DNA of 15,291 nucleotides from Bacteroidales bacterium UBA1769 (GTDB lineage Bacteria > Bacteroidota > Bacteroidia > Bacteroidales > UBA932), in contig DCGV01000010.1 in the NCBI GenBank assembly GCA_002314725.1, positions 8,262 to 23,552 of the forward strand. Reading direction: 5' to 3'. The position numbers and the translations under genes were made by a program. The notes under the pieces were generated by a model that saw only the letters and a program-made list of their open reading frames with translations, made no database searches and was not told the DNA's origin. The number at the start of each line of letters is the position of its first letter. Position 1 is the first letter of the stretch. Positions 1 to 8,000 of the stretch are shown here, in pieces.

Positions 1-24
1 ACCAACACCTTTCTTGTGTGCCAT
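1..24 (-). CDS. rpmA: 50S ribosomal protein L27 (bL27), N-terminal fragment
   Basis: Read on the minus strand, the first 24 bases encode MAHKKGVG, the highly conserved start of ribosomal protein L27; the rest lies beyond the left edge. It sits 19 bp downstream of rplU on the same strand. This is the widespread rplU-rpmA order, so the two are almost certainly co-transcribed. L27 is a large-subunit protein near the peptidyl-transferase centre. The start lacks the cleavable N-terminal extension known from Firmicutes L27. Only 8 residues are visible, so the call rests on the motif and the neighbour. Confidence 0.9.
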
Positions 25-43
25 AATCTAAATGTTTAATTAA

Positions 44-352
44 TTAAGCGATACTCTCAATTTGGATTTTTGTCAAATATTGACGATGACCATTTTTCTT
101 CTGATAGCCTTTACGACGTTTCTTCTTAAAAATGATAACCTTGTCACCTTTGCAATGTTCAAGAACAGTAGCTTTAACAACTGCACCTTCAACGAAAGGA
201 GCGCCAACTTGTACATTTGCCTTATTGACGAGTAAAAGTACTTTGTTAAAATCAAGAGCAGCACCTTGTTCAGCAGCAAGACGGTTTACAAAAATCTGCA
301 TTCCTTCTTCAACTTTGAATTGCTGTCCTGCAATATCAACGATAGCGTACAT
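44..352 (-). CDS. rplU: 50S ribosomal protein L21 (bL21)
   Basis: 102 residues, the normal length for bL21, a 23S rRNA-binding protein of the large subunit. The N-terminus MYAIVDIAGQQFKVEEG matches the family's opening strand (YAII-GGKQ-KV type). The basic C-terminal block around residues 71-96, containing KVIIFKKKRRKGYQKKNGHR, is the family's rRNA-binding signature. The ATG at 350-352 is the only plausible start, and no N-terminal residues are missing. rpmA follows after 19 bp. A Bacteroidetes promoter lies about 100 bp upstream (451-481), leaving a leader of roughly 95 nt, long for this genome. Confidence 0.97.
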   Translation of the reverse strand: MYAIVDIAGQQFKVEEGMQIFVNRLAAEQGAALDFNKVLLLVNKANVQVGAPFVEGAVVKATVLEHCKGDKVIIFKKKRRKGYQKKNGHRQYLTKIQIESIA

Positions 353-450
353 AAAAATAAATATTAAAATTTATGACTGCAAGCGGGTAATATTAGGTAA
401 TTACCTCTTAATCAATAGCTTAACAGCCTTCTATATCCAATTAAGGATGA
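353..450 (-). other. rplU 5' leader
   Basis: The stretch between the rplU promoter and its ATG forms a transcribed leader of about 95 nt. It contains the short palindrome AGGTAATTACCT and a small GGCTGTTAAGC-type hairpin. Ribosomal-protein operons often carry leader structures bound by their own product, so this is a candidate autoregulatory leader. No known motif is recognisable by eye, and the AT-rich sequence makes short inverted repeats likely by chance. Confidence 0.3.
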
Positions 451-481
451 CAAAGGTAGTAAAAAACCAATTCAAATCAAA
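451..481 (-). promoter_or_regulatory. Bacteroidetes-type promoter for rplU-rpmA
   Basis: On the minus strand a -33 TTTG (complement of 478-481) is followed after 19 bp by TACCTTTG (complement of 451-458), an exact match to the -7 consensus TAnnTTTG. Transcription would start near 444, giving a leader of about 95 nt before rplU. It is divergent from the ATPase promoter at 552-582; the two share the 311-bp gene-free stretch 353-663. Confidence 0.8.
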
Positions 482-551
482 TTATTTGCTAATTTTTTCT
501 CAAATAATGCCAATATAAATGAACGAATAATAACAAATTACAATGTTTTTG

Positions 552-582
552 TTTGTACGTAAACTTTTTATTTCTAATTTTG
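552..582 (+). promoter_or_regulatory. Bacteroidetes-type promoter for the ATPase-sirtuin-ubiX operon
   Basis: TTTG at 552-555, a 19-bp spacer and TAATTTTG at 575-582 match the -33/-7 consensus exactly. The start would be near 589, about 75 nt before the ATPase ATG at 664. The -7 box overlaps the first copy of a 9-bp direct repeat (579-598). Confidence 0.75.
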
Positions 583-598
583 TAACAGCTTTGTAACA
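579..598 (+). repeat. 9-bp direct repeat at the operon start site
   Basis: TTTGTAACA occurs at 579-587 and again at 590-598, a period of 11 bp or about one helical turn. It covers the end of the -7 box and the predicted transcription start. That position would suit an operator read by a dimer on one face of the helix. It may equally be chance in AT-rich DNA. Confidence 0.4.
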
Positions 599-663
599 AA
601 AAACCAAGTACATCGCTCATATTTGAACCTTAGCGGAAGAATCGTTACTATTCCAAAATCTAA

Positions 664-1725
664 ATGTACGCACCTTTTCAATACGGAAAACAACTTTCAA
701 GCAAAGAATTCGTCGGAAGAAAGAAGGAGTTGTCTCAATTTGTTAACACAATAGTAAATGAAAAGAAAGGTGTCGCTCTATATGGTCCTATCAAATCCGG
801 TAAGGATGCCTTTATCCGTCAGGGATTACGCGAACTGAAATCCAATAAATTTGACTTTGTGGTTTGTGAGGTGGATCTTGCCAATATCACAACAATTGAT
901 GATTTTATAAAACTTTATAGAAAGAAATTGGTCGACTTGTATAATCAAGCCATGACAAATGCTCTTATGAAGTTTGATTTGGATATTCGATCCGCTGATT
1001 TGATGACCCTTTTCTCACTTCCTTCAATTATCAGCAATGATAGCAACAAAGTAGTGATAGTCTATTTTCGAGAGTTCCAGAACTTGGTTTTATTGGATAA
1101 TTCCCCTATTGATTTCGTGCAGTTGGAGAAACTTTTCAAGGATCAACACGGTGTACGGTATATCTTCTCAGGCTCTTTCGTAAATGAAATGAAACAAATC
1201 TTCGAGGAAGATAAACAGTTCTATTATTTGGTCAATATCATATCACTTCCACCTATCAGTAAAGCTGTTTGCTATGAGTATATAACGACAATGATGTTGA
1301 ACGTCGGAAGGGTTATTGAGAAAGAAGAGGTTGAAAAGATTATTGAAGTGTCAGCATGCAATATTTGGTATATTAAGAGAATATGCTCAATATGCTGCTC
1401 TTTTTTAATCGGTTATATCAATGATTCGGTAGTAGAGGAGGCTATTCATAGTCTTTTGTCAGTACAAGAGCCTCACTATAGAGCAATAATGCATGATTTG
1501 ACTCCTAATCAGATAAACTTTGTCCGTGCTATTGTTGATGAAGTTCCAAGGTTTTCAAGCACAGATGTACTTGAAAAGTATAAATTGACTTCATCTGCCA
1601 ATGTCTTCAGGCTAAAAGAAGCTGTCAAAAAGAAAGATATTGTCACTTTTGATAAGAACGACGTTGCATCATTCATCGATCCGATGTTCAAGTACTGGTT
1701 AAAACGGGAGTATTTTAATATATGA
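664..1725 (+). CDS. AAA/STAND-like ATPase with C-terminal winged helix, altered Walker motifs
   Basis: 353 residues, cytoplasmic, no signal peptide or membrane segment. The layout is that of the 'archaeal ATPase' / P-loop family common in Bacteroidetes. It has an N-terminal FVGRKKEL box (16-23), a P-loop GPIKSGKD (41-48), a Walker B-like strand ending VIVYFREFQN (131-140), and a sensor-like segment IFSGSF. A C-terminal winged-helix region (about 275-340) leads to the typical ending DPMFKYWLKREYF. Two key positions are unusual: the residue after the P-loop lysine is Asp48 instead of Ser/Thr, and Walker B has Arg136 where the Mg-binding Asp is expected, though Glu137 is kept. ATP hydrolysis may therefore be weak or lost. 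The stop overlaps the sirtuin start (ATGA, 1722-1725), implying coupled translation. The biological role is unknown. The family call is fairly secure from motif order; the link to the sirtuin is inferred from the overlap only. Confidence 0.75.
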   Translation: MYAPFQYGKQLSSKEFVGRKKELSQFVNTIVNEKKGVALYGPIKSGKDAFIRQGLRELKSNKFDFVVCEVDLANITTIDDFIKLYRKKLVDLYNQAMTNALMKFDLDIRSADLMTLFSLPSIISNDSNKVVIVYFREFQNLVLLDNSPIDFVQLEKLFKDQHGVRYIFSGSFVNEMKQIFEEDKQFYYLVNIISLPPISKAVCYEYITTMMLNVGRVIEKEEVEKIIEVSACNIWYIKRICSICCSFLIGYINDSVVEEAIHSLLSVQEPHYRAIMHDLTPNQINFVRAIVDEVPRFSSTDVLEKYKLTSSANVFRLKEAVKKKDIVTFDKNDVASFIDPMFKYWLKREYFNI

Positions 1726-2414
1726 AACGGCTAGTTGTCCTTTCAGGTGCAGGTGTCTCTGCGGAGAGCGGAATTCAAACCTTCCGTGACAGTGATGGGT
1801 TGTGGGAGAATCATAATGTACAAGATGTTGCAACAATAGATGGGTGGTGGAGAAATCGGAAACTTGTTTTGGATTTCTATAATGAGAGAAGAGCAATCCT
1901 TGAACATACTTCGCCCAATAAGGCCCATAAGATAATCGCGGAATTGGAAGCCTATTTTGACGTTACTGTCGTAACTCAGAATATCGATAACCTTCATGAA
2001 CAGGCAGGTAGTACCAAAATCATTCACCTTCATGGGGAAGCTACAAAAGTTCGTCCTGAAGACCAACAGGATAAAGGCGTTATTGACATAGGATACAAAC
2101 CAATCCATGTGGGCGATTGTGACTGTCGCGGTGTACAGTTAAGGCCTCACATTGTATGGTTCGGAGAAGCAGTACCGATGATAGAAAAAGCTGCGATGGA
2201 GGTCTCAAAAGCTGATATTCTTTTAATCATTGGAACATCCTTGAACGTATATCCCGCAGCTGGACTTGTCAATTATGCTCAATATGGTATCCCTATATAT
2301 TTAATAGATCCAAAGCCTATCACCTTGAATTATAAGAATTTTGTCCAAATTCAGGAAAAGGCAACAACCGGAATGGAGCTATTGAAAGAACAGTTGTTAT
2401 CCGATCAGTTATGA
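1722..2414 (+). CDS. cobB: NAD-dependent protein deacylase, class III sirtuin (SIRT5/CobB-like)
   Basis: 230 residues, a single Sir2 domain that uses NAD+ to remove acyl groups from lysines. Visible motifs in order are GAGVSAESGIQTFRD (9-23, NAD binding), TQNIDNLHEQAG (85-96), HLHGE with catalytic His104, LRPHIVWFGEAVP, and GTSLNVYPAAGL near the C-terminus. The helix after GLWENH contains FYNERR (52-57). Tyr53 and Arg56 match the YxxR pair that in class III sirtuins binds succinyl/malonyl carboxylates, so desuccinylase/demalonylase activity is likely. The four-Cys zinc site is not present: the segment after HGE has no Cys, and only a CDC pair remains nearer RPHIVWFGE. Zinc-less sirtuins of this type are known. 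The start overlaps the ATPase stop and the stop overlaps ubiX, both by 4 bp. It is not one of the defence SIR2 proteins, which carry extra domains. Confidence 0.92.
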   Translation: MKRLVVLSGAGVSAESGIQTFRDSDGLWENHNVQDVATIDGWWRNRKLVLDFYNERRAILEHTSPNKAHKIIAELEAYFDVTVVTQNIDNLHEQAGSTKIIHLHGEATKVRPEDQQDKGVIDIGYKPIHVGDCDCRGVQLRPHIVWFGEAVPMIEKAAMEVSKADILLIIGTSLNVYPAAGLVNYAQYGIPIYLIDPKPITLNYKNFVQIQEKATTGMELLKEQLLSDQL

Positions 2415-3031
2415 GAAATGTAGTATTAGCTATTACCTCAGCATCTGGGGCTATTTATGCAAAGAGCTTCATAAAGAAGGTTTCGTCTTATCCATCAGTC
2501 AATATGACGATAATTGTGTCAGAGGAGGCGAGGTTGACTTTCCATCGAGAGTTGGATGAAGAGATAGAGGATGTGGTCCCAAGGTCTCAGGCAAGAGGGA
2601 TGAATAAAATCTTTGCAAGAAATGAATCTCAGGAGGACTCTTCAATAATCATTGTTTCCGACGATGATTTATCAATACCATTTTGCTCAGGAAGCAGTGC
2701 CGCTGATGTTATGGTGATAATGCCATGTGATATGGGAACAATTGGGGAGATAGCATCTGGAATAAGCAGCTGCGCAACTGACAGAGTGGCGGAAGTGATG
2801 ATTAAGGAGAAGAAGAAACTGATAGTAGTCCCACGTGAATCGCCATTCAGCTCTATCCATCTGAGGAATATGACAATCCTGGCTGAAAATGGTGTAGTAA
2901 TAGCTCCGGCTTCCCCTGCTTTCTATCACTGCCCTGAAGATGTGGATGAGCTTGTAGAGGCATTTGTAGGACGTATTATAGAGATGGCTGGAATCGCCAG
3001 ATTGAGTGAAAAATTCAAAAAACAGATATAA
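2411..3031 (+). CDS. ubiX: Flavin prenyltransferase UbiX
   Basis: 206 residues. UbiX joins dimethylallyl phosphate to FMN to make prenyl-FMN, the cofactor of UbiD-type decarboxylases. Evidence is the N-terminal ITSASGAIYA motif (FMN loop), the central segment GSSAADVMVIMPCDMGTIG, the DRVAEVMIKEKKKLIVVPRE block, the SIHLRNM segment, and the closing PASPAFY motif. All are in the family order. At 206 residues it is slightly longer than many homologues because of an acidic insertion near residues 45-75. It overlaps the sirtuin gene by 4 bp. No ubiD homologue is in the window, so the partner decarboxylase (for example in menaquinone synthesis) must be elsewhere. No terminator is visible before serS, 51 bp downstream. 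Confidence 0.93.
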   Translation: MRNVVLAITSASGAIYAKSFIKKVSSYPSVNMTIIVSEEARLTFHRELDEEIEDVVPRSQARGMNKIFARNESQEDSSIIIVSDDDLSIPFCSGSSAADVMVIMPCDMGTIGEIASGISSCATDRVAEVMIKEKKKLIVVPRESPFSSIHLRNMTILAENGVVIAPASPAFYHCPEDVDELVEAFVGRIIEMAGIARLSEKFKKQI

Positions 3032-3050
3032 CAAGTTTTTAGAAAATTTA

Positions 3051-3058
3051 TACCTTTG
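3051..3058 (+). promoter_or_regulatory. -7 promoter box for serS-ruvC
   Basis: TACCTTTG is an exact TAnnTTTG match. No TTTG is found 19-21 bp upstream, so the -33 half is weak. The predicted start near 3065 lies 18 nt before the serS ATG at 3083. It also rules out the longer in-frame start at 3056, which would begin inside the -7 box. serS and ruvC can thus be expressed apart from the ubiX operon, with possible read-through. Confidence 0.65.
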
Positions 3059-3082
3059 CAGGTTGTAAAAAATGATAAAACA

Positions 3083-4357
3083 ATGTTAACACTTAAACTT
3101 TTAAGAGAGCAGCCCGAGTTCGTAATCGAACGTCTTGCAGTGAAAAATTTTGATGCCAAAGAGATTGTTTACAAAATTATTGATATTGACAAGGAGAGAC
3201 GATCGATTCAGACACAGCTTGACAGTTGCTTGGCAGAGCAGAAGGTTAAGGCAGGCCAGATTGGGCAATTGATGAAGGAGGGTAAAACTGATGTAGCGAA
3301 TGGCGTTAAAGCTGAAGTTGCCACTTTAAAGGAGAGTTCAAAAGCACTTGAGGATAGTCTTGCTCAAAAAGAGAAAGAGCAGTTGGATCTTGTAGTTCTT
3401 CTTCCAAATCTTCCATGTGCACAAGTTCCACTAGGAAAGACCGCTGAAGACAATGTGGTTGTCAAGATGGGTGGAAAAACACCTGAACTAGGCGAAAATG
3501 CACTTCCACATTGGGAAATAGTTAAGAATCTTGATATCATTGACTTCGATCTTGGCGTAAAATTGACTGGTGCAGGGTTCCCTGTTTATAAGGGTAAAGG
3601 CGCAAGGATCCAACGCGCGTTGATATCTTATTTCCTTGAGAAAAATATAGCAGACGGTTATCTTGAATATCAACCTCCTTATATGGTAAATGAGGCTTCA
3701 GGATTCGGAACAGGTCAGCTTCCTGATAAAGAAGGACAGATGTACCACGCTACTGTTGATAATTTCTATATGGTGCCAACAGCTGAGGTTCCAGTAACAA
3801 ACATATATCGTGATGTTATTCTTAAAGAGGATGATTTCCCAGTAAAGATGACAGCATATACTCCATGCTGGAGAAGAGAGGCGGGATCATATGGTAAGGA
3901 TGTACGTGGTTTGAACCGTCTTCATCAGTTTGATAAGGTTGAAATTGTAAGACTTGAAAAACCTGAAGACTCATATGCGGCTCTTGACAATATGATTGCT
4001 CATGTTGAGGAGTTGGTTGTTGAACTTGGTTTGCCATATCGTATTCTTAGACTTTGCGGAGGCGATATGAGCTTCACATCAGCTATTACTTACGACTTTG
4101 AGGTCTATTCTGCTGCACAGAAGAGATGGTTGGAGGTAAGTTCTGTTTCAAATTTTGAATCGTATCAAGCAAATCGTTTGAAATTGAGGTATAAAGATTC
4201 AACTGGAAAAACTCAGTTGGCTCACACACTGAACGGAAGTTCGCTTGCATTACCTAGAATTCTTGCTGCAATTATAGAGAACTATCAGCAGCCAGATGGG
4301 ACAGTAGTTGTTCCTGAGGTTCTTCGCAAGTACACAGGTTTCGATGTAATCGACTAA
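3083..4357 (+). CDS. serS: Seryl-tRNA synthetase
   Basis: 424 residues, normal for bacterial SerRS, which charges tRNA-Ser with serine. The start MLTLKLLREQPEFV is the conserved N-terminus; an in-frame ATG at 3056 falls inside the promoter and is rejected. Residues about 30-105 are charged and heptad-like, the antiparallel coiled-coil arm that grips the tRNA long arm. The class II core follows. Motif 2 is at about 262-285 (CWRREAGSYGKDVRG, then LHQFDKVEI), the serine-pocket region is LEVSSVSNFESYQANR, and motif 3 is TLNGSSLALPRI with Arg392. All are intact. ruvC follows after 3 bp, suggesting co-transcription. Confidence 0.97.
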   Translation: MLTLKLLREQPEFVIERLAVKNFDAKEIVYKIIDIDKERRSIQTQLDSCLAEQKVKAGQIGQLMKEGKTDVANGVKAEVATLKESSKALEDSLAQKEKEQLDLVVLLPNLPCAQVPLGKTAEDNVVVKMGGKTPELGENALPHWEIVKNLDIIDFDLGVKLTGAGFPVYKGKGARIQRALISYFLEKNIADGYLEYQPPYMVNEASGFGTGQLPDKEGQMYHATVDNFYMVPTAEVPVTNIYRDVILKEDDFPVKMTAYTPCWRREAGSYGKDVRGLNRLHQFDKVEIVRLEKPEDSYAALDNMIAHVEELVVELGLPYRILRLCGGDMSFTSAITYDFEVYSAAQKRWLEVSSVSNFESYQANRLKLRYKDSTGKTQLAHTLNGSSLALPRILAAIIENYQQPDGTVVVPEVLRKYTGFDVID

Positions 4358-4360
4358 TTT

Positions 4361-4933
4361 ATGGTAGGGCGAAGCAATCCTGAACCCCAACGAATCATAA
4401 TGGGAATTGACCCCGGTACCAATATTTTGGGCTACGGGGTCATTCTCGTTGAAAAGCGTTCTGTCAGTTATGTTGATATGGGAGTCCTTGATTTGAGAAA
4501 AGAGAAGGATCATTTCATCAAATTGAACAGGATCTTTGAAGAGGTAGGGAAGCTGATGGATACATATGCTCCAGATGATCTTGCCATTGAGGCTCCGTTC
4601 TATGGAAAGAACCCTCAGGTAATGTTGAAACTGGGACGCGCACAAGGTGCTGCTATTGCTGCAGCATTGCATCGTCAGATACCCGTATTCGAATATGCAC
4701 CTCGTAAAGTTAAAATGGCAATAACAGGTCGTGGAGAAGCTTCCAAAGAGCAGGTGAGCATGATGATGTCAAAGACTTTGAAGACAGAATTGGAACCAAA
4801 ATTCTTTGACGCAACCGATGCCCTTGCCATAGCGATGTGTCACTTTTATCAGCTTTCTAATCCTCTGCTAGATGCAAGCTCTTCTACAAATTGGAAAGCG
4901 TTTATAGAATCTCATCCAAATAGAGTGAAATAA
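4361..4933 (+). CDS. ruvC: Crossover junction endodeoxyribonuclease RuvC
   Basis: 190 residues. RuvC is the dimeric, Mg-dependent resolvase that cuts Holliday junctions moved by RuvAB. The RNase H-like fold is marked by MGIDPGTNILGYGV with Asp17, AIEAPFYGKNPQ with Glu77, and FFDATDALAIAMCH with Asp150 and Asp153. These supply the full catalytic acidic set. The basic segment APRKVKMAITGRGEASKEQV (113-132) also matches the family. The ATG at 4361, 3 bp after the serS stop, is preferred; Met14 would remove part of the first strand. A C-terminal extension of about 25 residues after the catalytic core has no recognised motif. ruvA and ruvB are not in this window. Confidence 0.95.
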   Translation: MVGRSNPEPQRIIMGIDPGTNILGYGVILVEKRSVSYVDMGVLDLRKEKDHFIKLNRIFEEVGKLMDTYAPDDLAIEAPFYGKNPQVMLKLGRAQGAAIAAALHRQIPVFEYAPRKVKMAITGRGEASKEQVSMMMSKTLKTELEPKFFDATDALAIAMCHFYQLSNPLLDASSSTNWKAFIESHPNRVK

Positions 4934-4942
4934 TCACTTTTT
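4922..4942 (+). terminator. Weak intrinsic terminator at the end of ruvC
   Basis: AGAGTGA (4922-4928) pairs with TCACTTT-type sequence (4934-4940, one G-U pair) around a 5-nt loop that holds the ruvC stop codon, followed by a short, interrupted T tract. The stem is AT-rich and only 7 bp, so termination is likely inefficient. No other terminator is visible before the next gene, and 4934-5009 shows no clear promoter. Confidence 0.35.
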
Positions 4943-5009
4943 CCTTGTTTCTAATTAAACCATTGGGCATTTTTTTCGTCTAATAGGTGTTTTAATTTTA
5001 AGAATAGTC

Positions 5010-8000
5010 ATGAGTTTTAAATTTTTGAGGGGGCTCCTGTTTGTTGCGGTTTTATTATTTGCAACTTCTATCAATTCAGGAGCGCAGAATAATTTTAAGG
5101 TTACTGTTCATTTGAAGGACAACAGAAGTGGAGAATCAGTAGGTTTTGCCACTGTATCTGTCAGTCAAAAAGATAGCAAAAAGGTCTACAAATACTCTCA
5201 AGCAGATGAAAATGGTACAGCCACTTTTACGAATTTTAAAGCGGGAGATTATGTATTGTCAGCGGATTTGATGGGTTATGAGACTGCGACTAAGGAATTT
5301 ACAGTTTCGAATAAGGATGTTGACCTTGGCGAATTGAAGATGACAGTTCAGGCTCAATTCCTTGAGGGTGCAACCGTAACAGATATAGGTAATCCAATTG
5401 TTGTGAAGAAGGATACTATTGAATATACAGCATCTTCATTTAAAACTACTGAAACAGACGTACTTGCAGATTTGTTGAAAAAGATGCCAGGTTTCGAAGT
5501 AGATGATGATGGTGGTGTTTCGTTCAATGGTGAAACTATCCAAGGTGTTTATATCGATGGTCAAGAGTTCTTTGGCAGTAACACACAAATGGCTACTCAG
5601 AACCTCTCTGCACAGATGATTAATAAAGTGCGTGCAGTCAACAAGAAGAGTGACGAAGCTGAGTTTACAGGTATCGATGATGGTAATGAGAGAATGGTTT
5701 TGGATTTGAGTGTGAAGGACGAGATCAAGAATACATGGTTCGGAAACGTCACTGGAGGTGCAGGTTATGATTTGAAGGGTGCTGACGAAGATAATGATAT
5801 TAGATTCACTGGAAACTTAATGGCTGCATCTTTCGGAACGGCTAAACAATTGGCAATTATCGGTAATGGTAACAATGCCAATGGTGGTGGCTTCGGCGGA
5901 CGTGGCGGTTTCGGCGGCGGTGGTGGAAACGGTGGTAATGGTATCACCACATCATATTCAATTGGAGCCAATGGATCTTATACATTCAAGGATAAATCAG
6001 AGATCACAGGTGATTATACATTCTCTGGAAGGAATTCTTTGAATGAGAGTGAATCGAACAAATTGACTTTTAAAAAGAATGGTGATGATCTCCGCTCTCA
6101 TGAGAGTGGTAAAAGCACATCAGATAGCTATACTCACCAATTCGGATCACGTGCTGAATGGAATGTCGGAAAGAATACGTCAATTATTTTTGAGCCATCC
6201 ATAAGTTTCGGTACAAGCGGTTCTTATTCATACAATGAATTTACTACTGATGGAGTTGGATCAATTGCTGACTATAAAGTGAATGACGGTTATAGCAATA
6301 GCGAATCTTCTACAGATACAAGGAGCTTGAATGGAACAGTTTTGTTAAGACAACGTCTGGGTAAAAGCGGTAGAAACTTGACATTGAATCTGGGTGGTTC
6401 GTATTCAAATAATTTAACCGACGGTTTGAACTATTCTGAAACCAATCACTACAACTCAAACAGTGAATTCACAGATTTGGCCTTGGTTGACCAACACTAT
6501 AATCAGACATCCAATTCTTACGGTGCAAATGGTCGTTTGACATATACTGAGCCGTTGGGTAAGAATTTCTATTTGGAAGGTAACTACTCAATCAATTTCA
6601 GTCAAAGTCTTTCAGAAAAGTTGACTTATAACCAAGATGCCAATGGGAACTATACCGTTTTGGATAACCAATATTCAAACAAGGTAGACAACACAAGATT
6701 CAATCAACAGGCAGGTTTCAATTTCAGAAAGCAGGAGAGGAAGTACAATATGACATTCGGTGCCAATGTACAACCTACAAATACAACTAACGTTACACTT
6801 GAGAATGGTAAAGAGACAACAATCAACCAAAAGGTTGTGAACTGGTCTCCTCAAGCTCGTATCGACTTGAATCTCAATACGAATGATCTTTTGAGATTCA
6901 ATTATAACGGACAGTCAAGCCAGCCTTCTATGACTCAATTGAATCCTGTATCTGATAACTCCAATCCACAGAGAGTTACACTCGGTAACCCTAACCTGGT
7001 AGAGTCTTTCAGCCACAGAATCAATACAATGTACCGTAAGACAAATATGAAGACTTTTGCTTCATTGATGTTGAATGTCGGTGCTAATTTCAGCATGAGG
7101 AACATAGTGAATGCAAGTTGGTATGACCAGAATGCAGTTCAGTACACAGTTCCTATGAATAACGAAAAGGGGACATACAGTACAAACGCTAGATTGTCTT
7201 ATAATACTCCAATTGCAAAGAGTAATTTCTCGTTGATGATTGAAGCATCAGGTGATTATTCAAATTCTTACAGTTTTGTAGGAGGTTCGAATATCGATCC
7301 TACAGACCCTTCATCATACCAAAATATTGCCAATTACACAGAAAATAAGACTGATAACGTAAGCGCTCAAGGTAGTTTAAGGTTTACCTACAGAAACAAT
7401 CTTCTTGAATTCAATTTAGGTGGTAATACAAGATATCAACAGGCTTGGTACTCGGTATCGGAGAAGAATGTAGATCCTACATGGACAAACAATATCAATG
7501 CGAACTTCATGTTACAAAGTGATATCTTGAACTTCAATACAGATGCTAGATATACATTCTATAAAGGATTTGGTGAAGGTTACAATGATCCTACTTTGGT
7601 ATGGAATGCTGAGGTTAATAAGAGTATCTTTAATAAAAAGGCAACTCTTGCCTTGAGATTATACGATATTTTGAACCAGTCAAAGAGTACTCGTCGTACT
7701 ACTACAGATAACTACGTATCTGATAGTAAAAACAACACACTCGGAAGATATTTCATAGTTAGTATTCAGTTCCGTTTCGGCTCATTCGGCTCAATGATGG
7801 GCGGTGGCCGTGGTGGTAGAGGTGGTGGAATGCCTGGAATGCCTCCAGGAGGTCCTGGTCAAAGATTTGGACAGAATCCACAAGGTAATTCATCAAGCAC
7901 CTCCGCTAGACAGAATACTGAAAGTTCTGAGACAAAATCCGACGGTGAAAATGGCGAAAAGAAAGAGGGAGAAAGTGAAGAAGAAAATGAAGGTGAGAAT

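Noticed and set aside
132..518. 128-codon plus-strand open frame across rplU and its leader
   Set aside because: It is antisense to a certain ribosomal protein gene and crosses the rplU promoter. The translation shows no family resemblance.
1722..2414. Sirtuin plus ATPase as a phage-defence module (SIR2-HerA or Thoeris-like)
   Set aside because: The sirtuin is a complete single-domain class III deacylase with substrate-specificity residues, and the ATPase is not HerA-like. The surroundings are housekeeping genes with no mobile-element signs.
3056..3082. Longer serS start (nine extra residues)
   Set aside because: The upstream ATG overlaps the TACCTTTG -7 box, so it would precede the transcription start. 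The conserved SerRS N-terminus begins at 3083.
4934..5009. Promoter for the outer-membrane protein gene
   Set aside because: No TTTG-N19/21-TAnnTTTG arrangement is present. The nearest match (TAATTTTA at 4993-5000) is imperfect and too close to the ATG.
5880..5945. Gly-rich DNA repeats as a CRISPR-like or mobile repeat
   Set aside because: The repeats are GGT/GGC codon runs in frame within the barrel gene, with no spacer pattern or terminal repeats.
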